Shown one piece after another: positions 8,562-17,123 of a DNA stretch of 64,000 nucleotides. The stretch spans positions 1 to 64,000 of the forward strand of contig CAMYMG010000084.1 of NCBI GenBank assembly GCA_947259295.1, in the 5' to 3' direction. Below the pieces are notes generated by a model. That model did no database searches and had not been told where the DNA came from. It saw nothing but the letters and a program-made list of their open reading frames with translations. Positions within the stretch are counted from its first letter, which is position 1. Every line of letters begins with the position of its first letter. A program made the position numbers and the translations under genes. The stretch is from an uncultured Rhizobiaceae bacterium (GTDB lineage Bacteria; Pseudomonadota; Alphaproteobacteria; Rhizobiales; Rhizobiaceae).

Positions 8562-11500
8562 ATGCGCTATGTACGGCACTTCCTGCGGTTGCTGCGCTAC
8601 GCCATCCTGGCGGGGCTGGCGCTGGCATTCGGCGCGATCCTGGTGCTGACGCTGACTGAGCGCGGGCGCGACAATCTGGCCGGACTGATTTCGGACATGG
8701 CCTCGTCGCCCGACCAGACGGTCACGATCAACGGGCTGGACGGCATCTGGAGCGGCCATCTGACGCTCGACAGCCTGGTGCTCGGCGACGGGGAAGGAGC
8801 TTGGCTGGTGGGGCGCAACGTCGCCATCGACTGGTCGCCGCTGGCGCTGTTTTCGGCGACATTCCAGGCCGAGCGGATCTTTGCCGAACGCATCGAGCTG
8901 GCGCGGCTGCCGAAGGCCGGCAGCGCCAAGGAGGACAGCGGCCCTTTCTCGCTGCCGGTATCGCTTGCGCTGAAGCAGATCGACCTGCCGGACATCGCCA
9001 TCGGTCCCGAACTTGCCGGCGGCGTTGCGGCGGTGGCCGTCAAGGGCTCGCTCAGCGCCGATTCCGCGCCGCTCGAGATCGAGACCGACCTCAATGTGGC
9101 GCGCAGCGACGGCCGGGCCGGCACGATCGACGCATCGGTGCATTTCGTGCCCGACGAGAACCGGCTGGACATCGACATCAACGGCTCGGAGCCGCAGGGC
9201 GGCATACTGGCCAATCTGCTGAAACTGCCCGGAGCACCGCCGGTCGAGATCAAGGCGTCAGGCAGCGGGCCGCTGGCTGACTGGCAGGGCAGCGGCACGC
9301 TTGCCGTGGACGGCGTCGTCGTGACGCGGCTCGAAGGCCGGCACCAGCTGACCGACAAGGGCAGCGTGATCGAGGCGAAGGGTGACGGCGAGTTCCAGAA
9401 CTTCCTGCCCGAGCGGCTGCGGCCGCTCTTGTCGGGCAAGACGGTGTTCGACGTGGCCGGCACGCTGACGGATGCCGGCGGACTGGCGGTCGAGCGGGGA
9501 ACGCTCGAAAGCAATTCGATGCGCGGCACGGCCAAGGGTAGCATCGATCCCGACGGGGCGAGCGATTTCGCGCTCGAGGTCGCGGCGACCGGCGAAGGCG
9601 TGCCGCTGTCGTTCGGCACCGAGGAAAGCCCGATCGACATGATCGTGCAGTCGGCGTCTCTGCGCGCGCTGGGCGCCGGCAATGAACCCAATCTCGACAT
9701 TACCGCGACGCTGAACAAGGTGTCGACGAACACGGCAGCCCTCGACAATCTCGAGGTGACGCTCCACTCGGACGCTTTCAACATCTCGGCCCGCACCGGC
9801 CCGGTGACGGGCAAGGCGACCGCCGATGCGCTGGTCATCGACAATCCGACGATCGCGCCGCTGGTCGCCGGCCAGATCAGCGCCGGATTTTCCGGCACGC
9901 TGACGACCGACACACTAATCGTCGAGGAGGGCTCGCTGAGCAGCGACGCGCTGAACGGCGGCTTCGGTGGCGACGTGTCGCTGGCCGACGGCTCGATCAA
10001 TCTCGACATCGAGGCGGATGTCGCATCGAACGCGCTGCCGGCCGCGGTGCGAGCGGCGCTCGGCGAAAGGGTCAAGCTGACGGCGAGCTTCATCCGCGAC
10101 ACCGAGGGGCATGTCTCGGTCAATCCATTCGACCTGTCGTCCGGCGGATTCGATGCCTCGGGCGTCGTACGCAGCATCGACGGGACCATCGAGGCCGAGA
10201 TTGCCGGCAAGATCGATGACATCGCTAAGCTGTCGGAAAACGCCGAGGGTGCTATCGATTTCGCCCTGACCGCCGACGGGGCACTGGCGGCACCGGAAGT
10301 GTCGGTGACGGTGACGAGCGACCGGATCGTCGCTGCCGACCGCGAGATCACCGGGCTGAAACTGACGGCGACCGGCCGCGCCGATGTCGAGAACCCGGCG
10401 GCCAACGTGTCGCTGACCGGCACGGTGGGCGGCGAGCCGCTGCAGGGGAATGCCGTTCTGTCGACGAGCGACGGCAAGCGCGAGGTGCGGGACCTGTCGC
10501 TGTCGCTTGGCGAGAACCGGATCACCGGCGATCTGGTGCTCGACGAGAATTTCCTGCCGCTCGGCACGGTCGATTTCCAGCTGCCCGACATCAGCCCGCT
10601 GGCGGCAGTGGCGCTGCAGACCGCCGAGGGCGACCTCAGCGGGACGGTAACTTTCTCGGAACAGGACGGCAGGCCGCAACTGGCCGTGGAGGCGCAGACG
10701 CAGGCACTGTCGCGGGGCGACGTGACGGCAACGGACGTCAACATCAGCGCAACGATCAACGATTATGTCGATGCGCCTGCAGTCACCGGCAAGATCCGGG
10801 CAAAGACCGTGACCTCGGGCAGTACCGTGGTCCAGGACGTCGACTTGACGCTGAACCAGGAGGGGGCCTGGACGGCCTTCGACGGCGGCGCGACAGTATC
10901 CGACATTCCGGCGCGGGCGAGCGGTCGGCTGAAGCTAGCGGACGGCAAGACGACGATCGAACTCGACTCGGGCATGGCGACCGTTCGCGGCGTGCCGGCC
11001 AAGCTGGCGCGGCCGTCGACGGTGGAGATCGCCGACGGCACGACGACGCTCGACAAGCTGGCGCTCGACATTGGCGGCGGCACCGCGACCATTTCCGGCA
11101 CGGCAGGCGAGGCGCTCAACCTCAACGCGACCGTCTCGGGCGTACCGGCCTCGGTGGCCAATTCCTTCGCGCCAGGGCTGTCGGCGGCAGGCACGATTTC
11201 CGGCACGGCGAAGGTGACCGGGCAGCCATCCGATCCGTCGGTCGGATTCTCGGTCGACTGGAAGGGCGCGCAGACCGCGCAGACGCGGGCGGCGGGCTTC
11301 GGTCCGATGAACCTGGCGACCAGCGGCGATTTCTCAGGCGGCAAGCTGAGCTTCGATTCCAACATAGGCGATGCGCTCGGCCTCGGGCTGAAGGGCGGCG
11401 GTTCGGTCGACGTCACTGGCCGGTCGCTCGACCTCAGGTTCACCGGCGGCGTGCCGTTCGCCTTCCTGACCGAACGACTGGCGGCGCAAGGCATCTCGCT

Positions 11501-12725
11501 GACGGGTTCCGCCAACGCTGATATCAGGGTCAGCGGCGGGCTCGGCGCGCCGGACATTTCGGGCACCGTAAGAACCTCGGGCGCGCGGTTGGTGGCAGCG
11601 CGCGCCGGCATCGCCATCAACGACATCAGCGCCGACGTGGCACTGGGCGGCGGGGTTGCGACGATACGCTCTCTCACCGGCACGCTGTCGACAAGCGGGA
11701 CGATCTCGGCGTCGGGCACCGTCGGCATCGACCCAGCAACGGGATTTCCCGCAAACCTCACGGTGAAAATCCGCGACGGACGCTACACGGACGGCCGCGT
11801 GGTGACCGCGACGATGAACGGCGACCTGACGGTGACAGGCTCGATCGTGGCGTCGCCGACACTTGCAGGCACGATCAATCTCGGCAGGACGGTGATCACG
11901 GTCCCGGACCAGTTACCGAACTCGCTCGCCGAACTCGACGTGAAGCACAAGAACGCGACCGCCGCGGTGCGTGCCCAGGAGGCGGCGCTGTCGCCGCCCG
12001 CCCCCTCGACCGGCAGCAGCAGCGACCTGATCCTCGACGTAACGGTGAACGCCAACAACCAGATCTTCGTGCAGGGGCGGGGCCTCGACGCCGAGCTCGG
12101 CGGCAACCTCAAGCTGACCGGGTCGGCCAGCGCACCGCAGGCAGTGGGCCGGTTCACCATGACGCGCGGGCGCGTGTCGATCCTCGGCAAGCGGCTGACC
12201 TTCAGCCGCGGCAACATCACGTTCTCGGGATCGCTGGTGCCCTATCTCGACCTTGCCGCCGATTCCAGCGCCGGCGACACTACCGTGACGGTCACCGTAT
12301 CCGGACCCGCCAACAACCCAAGATTCTCTTTTTCGTCGAACCCTGCGCTGCCCGAGGAAGAAGTGCTGGCGCGGTTGATATTCGGCACCTCGATGTCCAA
12401 TCTGTCGCCACTGCAGGTCGTGCAACTCGCCGACGCGGCGGCACAGCTCGCGGGAGCCGGCGGCAGCAGTTCGCTGCTTGAATCGCTGCGCAGCGCTGTC
12501 GGCATCGACGACCTCGACGTGCGCACAACCGACGACGGCGGCACTGCGGTTACGGCCGGCAAATACCTCAACGACCGCACTTATCTGAGCATCGAGAAGG
12601 GAGACAAGGCCGGCTCCGGCAAGGCTACGATCGACCTCAAGGTCGGGCGCGGGGTCAAGCTGCGCGGCCAGGCAACCGACGATGGCGAGGCCAAGGCCGG
12701 CATCTTCTTCGAACGCGAATATTGA
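8562..12725 (+). CDS. tamB: Translocation/assembly module inner-membrane protein TamB
   Basis: Large AsmA-like/DUF490 protein that spans the periplasm from the inner membrane to TamA. It has 1387 residues. One N-terminal transmembrane segment lies at about residues 10-30 (AILAGLALAFGAILVLTL), followed by a very long repetitive beta-strand region rich in Gly, Asp and Thr. The conserved TamB C-terminal domain covers roughly residues 1050-1387 (RVSILGKRLTFSRGNITFSG... and LARLIFGTSMSNLSP). The start codon is 2 bases after the tamA stop, so the two are translationally linked. Confidence 0.92.
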   Translation: MRYVRHFLRLLRYAILAGLALAFGAILVLTLTERGRDNLAGLISDMASSPDQTVTINGLDGIWSGHLTLDSLVLGDGEGAWLVGRNVAIDWSPLALFSATFQAERIFAERIELARLPKAGSAKEDSGPFSLPVSLALKQIDLPDIAIGPELAGGVAAVAVKGSLSADSAPLEIETDLNVARSDGRAGTIDASVHFVPDENRLDIDINGSEPQGGILANLLKLPGAPPVEIKASGSGPLADWQGSGTLAVDGVVVTRLEGRHQLTDKGSVIEAKGDGEFQNFLPERLRPLLSGKTVFDVAGTLTDAGGLAVERGTLESNSMRGTAKGSIDPDGASDFALEVAATGEGVPLSFGTEESPIDMIVQSASLRALGAGNEPNLDITATLNKVSTNTAALDNLEVTLHSDAFNISARTGPVTGKATADALVIDNPTIAPLVAGQISAGFSGTLTTDTLIVEEGSLSSDALNGGFGGDVSLADGSINLDIEADVASNALPAAVRAALGERVKLTASFIRDTEGHVSVNPFDLSSGGFDASGVVRSIDGTIEAEIAGKIDDIAKLSENAEGAIDFALTADGALAAPEVSVTVTSDRIVAADREITGLKLTATGRADVENPAANVSLTGTVGGEPLQGNAVLSTSDGKREVRDLSLSLGENRITGDLVLDENFLPLGTVDFQLPDISPLAAVALQTAEGDLSGTVTFSEQDGRPQLAVEAQTQALSRGDVTATDVNISATINDYVDAPAVTGKIRAKTVTSGSTVVQDVDLTLNQEGAWTAFDGGATVSDIPARASGRLKLADGKTTIELDSGMATVRGVPAKLARPSTVEIADGTTTLDKLALDIGGGTATISGTAGEALNLNATVSGVPASVANSFAPGLSAAGTISGTAKVTGQPSDPSVGFSVDWKGAQTAQTRAAGFGPMNLATSGDFSGGKLSFDSNIGDALGLGLKGGGSVDVTGRSLDLRFTGGVPFAFLTERLAAQGISLTGSANADIRVSGGLGAPDISGTVRTSGARLVAARAGIAINDISADVALGGGVATIRSLTGTLSTSGTISASGTVGIDPATGFPANLTVKIRDGRYTDGRVVTATMNGDLTVTGSIVASPTLAGTINLGRTVITVPDQLPNSLAELDVKHKNATAAVRAQEAALSPPAPSTGSSSDLILDVTVNANNQIFVQGRGLDAELGGNLKLTGSASAPQAVGRFTMTRGRVSILGKRLTFSRGNITFSGSLVPYLDLAADSSAGDTTVTVTVSGPANNPRFSFSSNPALPEEEVLARLIFGTSMSNLSPLQVVQLADAAAQLAGAGGSSSLLESLRSAVGIDDLDVRTTDDGGTAVTAGKYLNDRTYLSIEKGDKAGSGKATIDLKVGRGVKLRGQATDDGEAKAGIFFEREY

Positions 12726-13066
12726 ACCCAATCCCGGCCTGGAAGATACGCCGGACGGGTTGTGCACGGCGTCGCGCAGAGGCTGCGACCAGCCGCCCTA
12801 GCCAAGCGGTGCACAGGCTGCTACCCTGACCGGGTTACTTGGTGCAGTCCGAAAGGACGCAATTGTCTCACTTCAATCGGTTGGCACGATTCCTCCCGGG
12901 AATCCCGGGTCGATTACCAATTTTGCGCCAAGATTGTCGCATTCGCGCACACCGCACTCCAGTCAAAGTTGCACATTTCCAGCCGAATTCTCGTTCGGCC
13001 AGCTTTGACATCGCGGACCGGATGCTGAATTGTAATGGGCAGAAAGCCTAACAACGGGAGATCTAT
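12726..13066. other. Intergenic region of 341 bp between tamB and the peptide ABC operon
   Basis: No convincing gene is visible; a short open frame at 12762-13028 has atypical composition and no ribosome site. The region holds a CCCGGGAATCCCGGG repeat near 12896-12910 and, at its right end, the predicted promoter of the ABC operon. No clear rho-independent terminator for tamB was seen. Confidence 0.6.
13005..13033 (+). promoter_or_regulatory. Predicted promoter of the peptide ABC transporter operon
   Basis: A consensus -35 TTGACA (13005-13010) is followed after 17 bases by a weaker -10 AATTGT (13028-13033). The ribosome site GGGAG (13056-13060) and the ATG at 13067 follow. Confidence 0.5.
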
Positions 13067-14722
13067 ATGACTTTGTATAAGAGTAATGGGGATCGCGTTC
13101 CGGATCACATCGTCAAGATGGCCGAGGACGTCAAGGCAGGCGGCGTGGACCGCCGTGAATTTCTCGCCATGGCCAGCGTTTTCGGCGCTTCGACCGCCAT
13201 GGCCTACGGCATGCTGGGACTTGCCGCGCCGACCGAGGCGCTGGCCCAGGAAGAGCCCAAGAAGGGCGGCGTCCTGAAGGTCGCAATGCCGATCAAGGAT
13301 CCCAAGGATCCGCGCACGGCCGACTGGTCGGAGATCGCCAATGCCGAGCGCCAGACGCTCGAGCCGCTGGTGAAATATACCCGCGACTTCACCTTCCAGC
13401 CCTACCTGCTGGAAAGCTGGGACGTGAACGACGACGCGACCGAATATGTCCTGCACATCCGTCCGGACGTGACCTGGACCAATGGCGACACGTTCAACGC
13501 CGACGACGTCATCTTCAACTTCACGCGCTGGGCCGACAAGAGCGCGGAGGGCAACTCGATGCCGGGCCGCCTCGGCACGATCGTCGACGACGAGTCCGGC
13601 AAGCTGCGCGAAGGCGCGGTTACGAAGGTCGACGACAAGACGGTCAAGCTCAGCCTGACCAAGTCCGACATCGCGCTCATCCCAAGCCTTTGCGACTATC
13701 CGGCGCTGATCGTGCACCGTTCGTTCGACGAGACCGGCGCCAACTTCGTGCAGAACCCGATCGGCACCGGGCCGTTCGAACTCGTCTCCTATGACGTCGG
13801 CCAGAAGGTCGTCTACAAGCGTCGCGAGGACGGCAAGTGGTGGAACGGCGAGGTCTATCTCGACGGCGTCGAGTTCATCGACTACGGCACCGATCCGTCG
13901 GCGATGGTTTCGGCCTTCGAGTCCGGCGAGGTCCACACCAACCACGAGACGACCGCCGACTATGTGACGATTATCGAGGGCGTCGGCGCAAGCACGTCCG
14001 AGGTGGTCACGGCATCGACCATCGTGGCGCGCACCAACGTCAACAACAAGCCGTATGACGACCAGAAGGTGCGCAACGCGCTGCAACTCGCGGTCGACAA
14101 TGCGACCGTCCTGGCGCTGGGCTACGGCAACGCCGGCGAGCCCGCCGAGAACCACCATGTCTGCCCGATCCATCCGGAATACGCCGAACTTCCCAAGGTC
14201 CCGCGCGACCTCGAGAAGGCCAAAGCGCTGATGACGGAAGCCGGCCAGATGGACTACGAGCACGACCTCATCACGGTCGACGAGGACTGGCACAAGAACA
14301 CCGGCGACACCATCGCCGCGCAGCTTCGCGAGGCCGGCTTCAAGGTCAAGCGCACCGTGCTTCCGGGCTCGACGTTCTGGAACGACTGGACGAAGTATCC
14401 ATACTCGATGACCAACTGGAACATGCGCCCGCTGGGCATCCAGGTGGTGGCGATCGCCTATCGTACGGGCGAGGCCTGGAACGAGGCGGGTTACTCCAAC
14501 CCCGAACTCGACGCCAAGATCGGCGAGGCGCTCTCGATCGCTGATGCCGAGAAGCGCAAGGTGCAGATGGCCGAGATCGAGAAGATCCTTCAGGACTCGG
14601 GCATCATCATCCAGCCGTACTGGCGGAAGCTCTACAACAGCAACATGCCGCAGGTGAAAAACCACGGCATGCACCCGACCTTCGAGCATGACTTCGGCAA
14701 GGTCTGGCTGGGCGAAGCCTGA
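13067..14722 (+). CDS. Peptide/nickel-type ABC transporter substrate-binding protein (SBP_bac_5), Tat-exported
   Basis: Periplasmic solute-binding component of a DppA/OppA-class importer. It has 551 residues with a twin-arginine signal: D28-R-R-E-F-L followed by a hydrophobic stretch and cleavage near ALAQ. The mature protein has the family-5 signature region ([35 protein letters not shown]). A strong ribosome site (GGGAG, 6-base spacing) and an upstream TTGACA support the start. It is the first gene of a four-gene operon with two permeases and a double ATPase. The ligand cannot be told from sequence. A hairpin directly after the stop probably raises its expression relative to the membrane genes. 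Confidence 0.9.
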   Translation: MTLYKSNGDRVPDHIVKMAEDVKAGGVDRREFLAMASVFGASTAMAYGMLGLAAPTEALAQEEPKKGGVLKVAMPIKDPKDPRTADWSEIANAERQTLEPLVKYTRDFTFQPYLLESWDVNDDATEYVLHIRPDVTWTNGDTFNADDVIFNFTRWADKSAEGNSMPGRLGTIVDDESGKLREGAVTKVDDKTVKLSLTKSDIALIPSLCDYPALIVHRSFDETGANFVQNPIGTGPFELVSYDVGQKVVYKRREDGKWWNGEVYLDGVEFIDYGTDPSAMVSAFESGEVHTNHETTADYVTIIEGVGASTSEVVTASTIVARTNVNNKPYDDQKVRNALQLAVDNATVLALGYGNAGEPAENHHVCPIHPEYAELPKVPRDLEKAKALMTEAGQMDYEHDLITVDEDWHKNTGDTIAAQLREAGFKVKRTVLPGSTFWNDWTKYPYSMTNWNMRPLGIQVVAIAYRTGEAWNEAGYSNPELDAKIGEALSIADAEKRKVQMAEIEKILQDSGIIIQPYWRKLYNSNMPQVKNHGMHPTFEHDFGKVWLGEA

Positions 14723-14738
14723 TCACGATTGAAACGCA

Positions 14739-14768
14739 GGAGAGGGGCGCAAAGCCCCTCTCCGTTTT
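14739..14768 (+). terminator. Intra-operon hairpin with T-tract (attenuator/processing site)
   Basis: Perfect 10-bp stem GGAGAGGGGC / GCCCCTCTCC with the 5-base loop GCAAA, followed by GTTTT. It is shaped like a rho-independent terminator and sits between the substrate-binding gene and the first permease. This is the usual place for a partial terminator or mRNA-stabilising hairpin in ABC operons. Confidence 0.8.
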
Positions 14769-14813
14769 CGGAGTCATCTTGACCCCAACCCGAACGGCAG
14801 GGGACCAACGGGC

Positions 14814-15851
14814 ATGCTTTCATTCGTAGCCAGGCGACTGGGCACCATGGTACTCACCATGTTGTGCCTGACCATGGTCGTTTTCTTCATGGTCAATCTG
14901 GAACCGAACCTCAGAAAACTGTCGATAAGTCAGTTGGATATGCGCTCCTCGGACGAGCATATCGAAAGCTGGCTGGTCAAGAACGGCTACCGGCAAAACT
15001 TCTTCGTGCGCTACGGCCAGTGGCTGGGCGTATGGCCGAAATATCCAAAGATCGATCCCGAAACGGGCGAGGCAAGCTCGCGCTTCAGCTTCTGCGACGA
15101 GCCGGCCGAGACGCGGTTCTCCGGTGTTCTCCAGGGCGATTTCGGCTGTTCTACAAAATTCAAGACGACGGTCTCGGCGAAACTGTTTCCGGCGCTCGGT
15201 GCCACCGGCATCCTGATGTTCTGGGTGATGGTGACGATGGTGCCGATCGCACTGCTGATCGGCATCCTGGCGGGCATGCGGGAGGGCACGCGCACCGACC
15301 GTACCTTGTCGGTCGCGGCAATCGGCACCACGGCGACGCCGGAATATGTCTCGGGCGTCATCTTCACCGTCGTTTTCGCCTCCTGGCTCGGCTGGCTGAA
15401 CGGCTCGGCCGCCAGCGCCACCAACCAGGGCATCACCTTCTACAATTTCACCCTTCCGGTGATGACGATGGCGATCTACGGCATCGGCTATATCGCGCGC
15501 ATGACGCGGGCCTCGATGGTCGAGGTCATGACGCAGCAATATATCCGCACGGCGCGGCTCAAGGGGCTGAGCTTCTCGGCCGTCGTGATCAAGCACGCGC
15601 TGCGTAATGCGCTGATCGCGCCCTTCACCGTCATCATGCTGCAGTTTCCGTGGCTGCTGACGGGTGTCGTCATCGTCGAGGTGATGTTCCGTTACCAGGG
15701 CTTCGGCTTCACGCTGGTTGAGGCGGCAGGCAACAACGACATCGACCTGCTGCTCGGCTGTTCGCTGGTTTCGGTGTTCATCGTGCTGGTGACGCAGCTG
15801 ATCTCGGACGTTGGCTACGCCTATCTCAATCCACGCATCAGAGTTCAGTAG
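14814..15851 (+). CDS. ABC transporter permease, DppB type
   Basis: Inner-membrane permease of the peptide-type importer, 345 residues. It has a first transmembrane helix at residues 8-30 and a long periplasmic insert (about residues 35-115). The C-terminal BPD_transp_1 domain carries the EAA-like loop (TARLKGLSFSAVVIKHALRN) that contacts the ATPase. It follows the binding-protein gene after a hairpin and precedes the second permease by 11 bp. Confidence 0.88.
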   Translation: MLSFVARRLGTMVLTMLCLTMVVFFMVNLEPNLRKLSISQLDMRSSDEHIESWLVKNGYRQNFFVRYGQWLGVWPKYPKIDPETGEASSRFSFCDEPAETRFSGVLQGDFGCSTKFKTTVSAKLFPALGATGILMFWVMVTMVPIALLIGILAGMREGTRTDRTLSVAAIGTTATPEYVSGVIFTVVFASWLGWLNGSAASATNQGITFYNFTLPVMTMAIYGIGYIARMTRASMVEVMTQQYIRTARLKGLSFSAVVIKHALRNALIAPFTVIMLQFPWLLTGVVIVEVMFRYQGFGFTLVEAAGNNDIDLLLGCSLVSVFIVLVTQLISDVGYAYLNPRIRVQ

Positions 15852-15862
15852 GGGGCCGGGAG

Positions 15863-17014
15863 ATGGAATATATCGGGGGCTTCCAGGTCTTTCTCGGCGT
15901 TCTGGCGCGTTTCTGGCCGGTGTGGGTGGCGATGGCCATCGTGCTCGGAGCGAGCTTCACCTTCAAGAAGCGGCTCGGCCTCTACGGCCAGCTGTTCGAC
16001 AGCGGCGTCGGCATCGTCGGCGTCGCGATCTGCCTGTTCTGGCTGTTCACCGCGATTTTCGCGGCGACGGTGGCGCCGTTCGATCCGCTCGGCCAGATCG
16101 CGGTGATGAAGGACGCGCTGCCCGGAGCGGTAGTGCCGGACTCGGACCAGGTCTATCTGTTCGGCGGCGACAAGCTGGCACGCGACGTGTTCTCGCGGAT
16201 GGTGTTCGGCAGCAAGATCGTGCTGATCATCGCGCCGGCCGCGACGGCGTTCGCGCTGATGGTGGGCATCACGCTCGGCCTGCCGGCCGGTTATTATGGC
16301 GGGCGAACGGATTCGATCCTGTCCTTCATCGCCAACCTTGTGCTGGCCTTCCCGGTGATCCTGCTGTTCTACCTGCTGGTAACGCCCGGCATCATGGACA
16401 CGCCGATCCCCTATGCCCTGGCCGGGCTGTTCTTTCTGTTCCCGATCATCTTCTTCACGGCGTTGTTCTACACGCGCTTCAAGAACCGTCCGGACCGGCT
16501 CTACATCCTGCTCGGCCTGACGCTGCTGATCGGCGGCTGGGTTTATATCGGCTTGGTGTTCAACGCCGATCCGCTGGGGATCGTGTCGATCAAGCCGAAC
16601 CAGCTCAACATCTTCGTGGCTGTGGTGTTCGCCTCGAGCCCCGGTGTGTTCCGCATCGTGCGCGGCCTGGTGATGGACATCAAGACGCGCGACTACGTGG
16701 CGGCGGCGCAGACGCGCGGCGAGACGCCCTGGTACATCATGCTGTGGGAAATCCTGCCCAATGCGCGCGGGCCGCTGATCGTCGATGCCTGCCTGCGCAT
16801 CGGCTACACCACCATCCTGCTCGGCACGCTCGGCTATTTCGGCCTCGGCCTGGCGCCGGAAAGCCCCGACTGGGGCACGGCGATCAAGGATGCCAGCCGC
16901 CTGCTGCGCTCGTTCATTCATCCGGCGCTGCCACCGACGGTGGCGCTGATGAGCTTCGTGCTCGGCCTGAACCTGCTCGCCGACGCTTTGCGCGAGCAGT
17001 CGATGAAGGATTGA
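15863..17014 (+). CDS. ABC transporter permease, DppC type
   Basis: Second permease subunit, 383 residues, started at ATG 15863 behind GGGAG. It has N-terminal membrane helices and then the DppC signature (LFGGDKLARDVFSRMVFGSK). An enlarged, hydrophobic insert covers about residues 170-255, and the EAA loop is DYVAAAQTRGETPWYIMLWE. The insert makes it longer than typical DppC (about 300 residues). An alternative reading frame open over the same bases is a shadow. Confidence 0.88.
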   Translation: MEYIGGFQVFLGVLARFWPVWVAMAIVLGASFTFKKRLGLYGQLFDSGVGIVGVAICLFWLFTAIFAATVAPFDPLGQIAVMKDALPGAVVPDSDQVYLFGGDKLARDVFSRMVFGSKIVLIIAPAATAFALMVGITLGLPAGYYGGRTDSILSFIANLVLAFPVILLFYLLVTPGIMDTPIPYALAGLFFLFPIIFFTALFYTRFKNRPDRLYILLGLTLLIGGWVYIGLVFNADPLGIVSIKPNQLNIFVAVVFASSPGVFRIVRGLVMDIKTRDYVAAAQTRGETPWYIMLWEILPNARGPLIVDACLRIGYTTILLGTLGYFGLGLAPESPDWGTAIKDASRLLRSFIHPALPPTVALMSFVLGLNLLADALREQSMKD

Positions 17015-17031
17015 GGATGGGAGCGGTGATA

Positions 17032-17078
17032 CCCCCCTCTGTCCTGCCGGACATCTCCCCCTCAAGGGGGGAGATCGG
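17032..17078 (+). repeat. Palindromic repeat, family B, copy 1
   Basis: Single copy of a second repeat family: CCCCCCTCTGTCCTGCCGG, then ACATCTCCCCC, then the hairpin CTCAAGGGGGGAGAT. It lies in the 109-bp gap between the DppC-type permease and the double ATPase gene, inside the operon. Confidence 0.8.
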
Positions 17079-17123
17079 CCGCTTCGGCGCCGCGCCCCAG
17101 ACAGATATGTCCCGGAGAGAGCC

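Noticed and set aside
12914-14689. Long open frame (591 codons) on the minus strand opposite the substrate-binding protein gene
   Set aside because: It is a mirror of a real gene in G/C-rich DNA: composition is Arg/Val/Asp-biased, there is no ribosome site and no domain, and the plus strand gives a clear Tat-exported binding protein.
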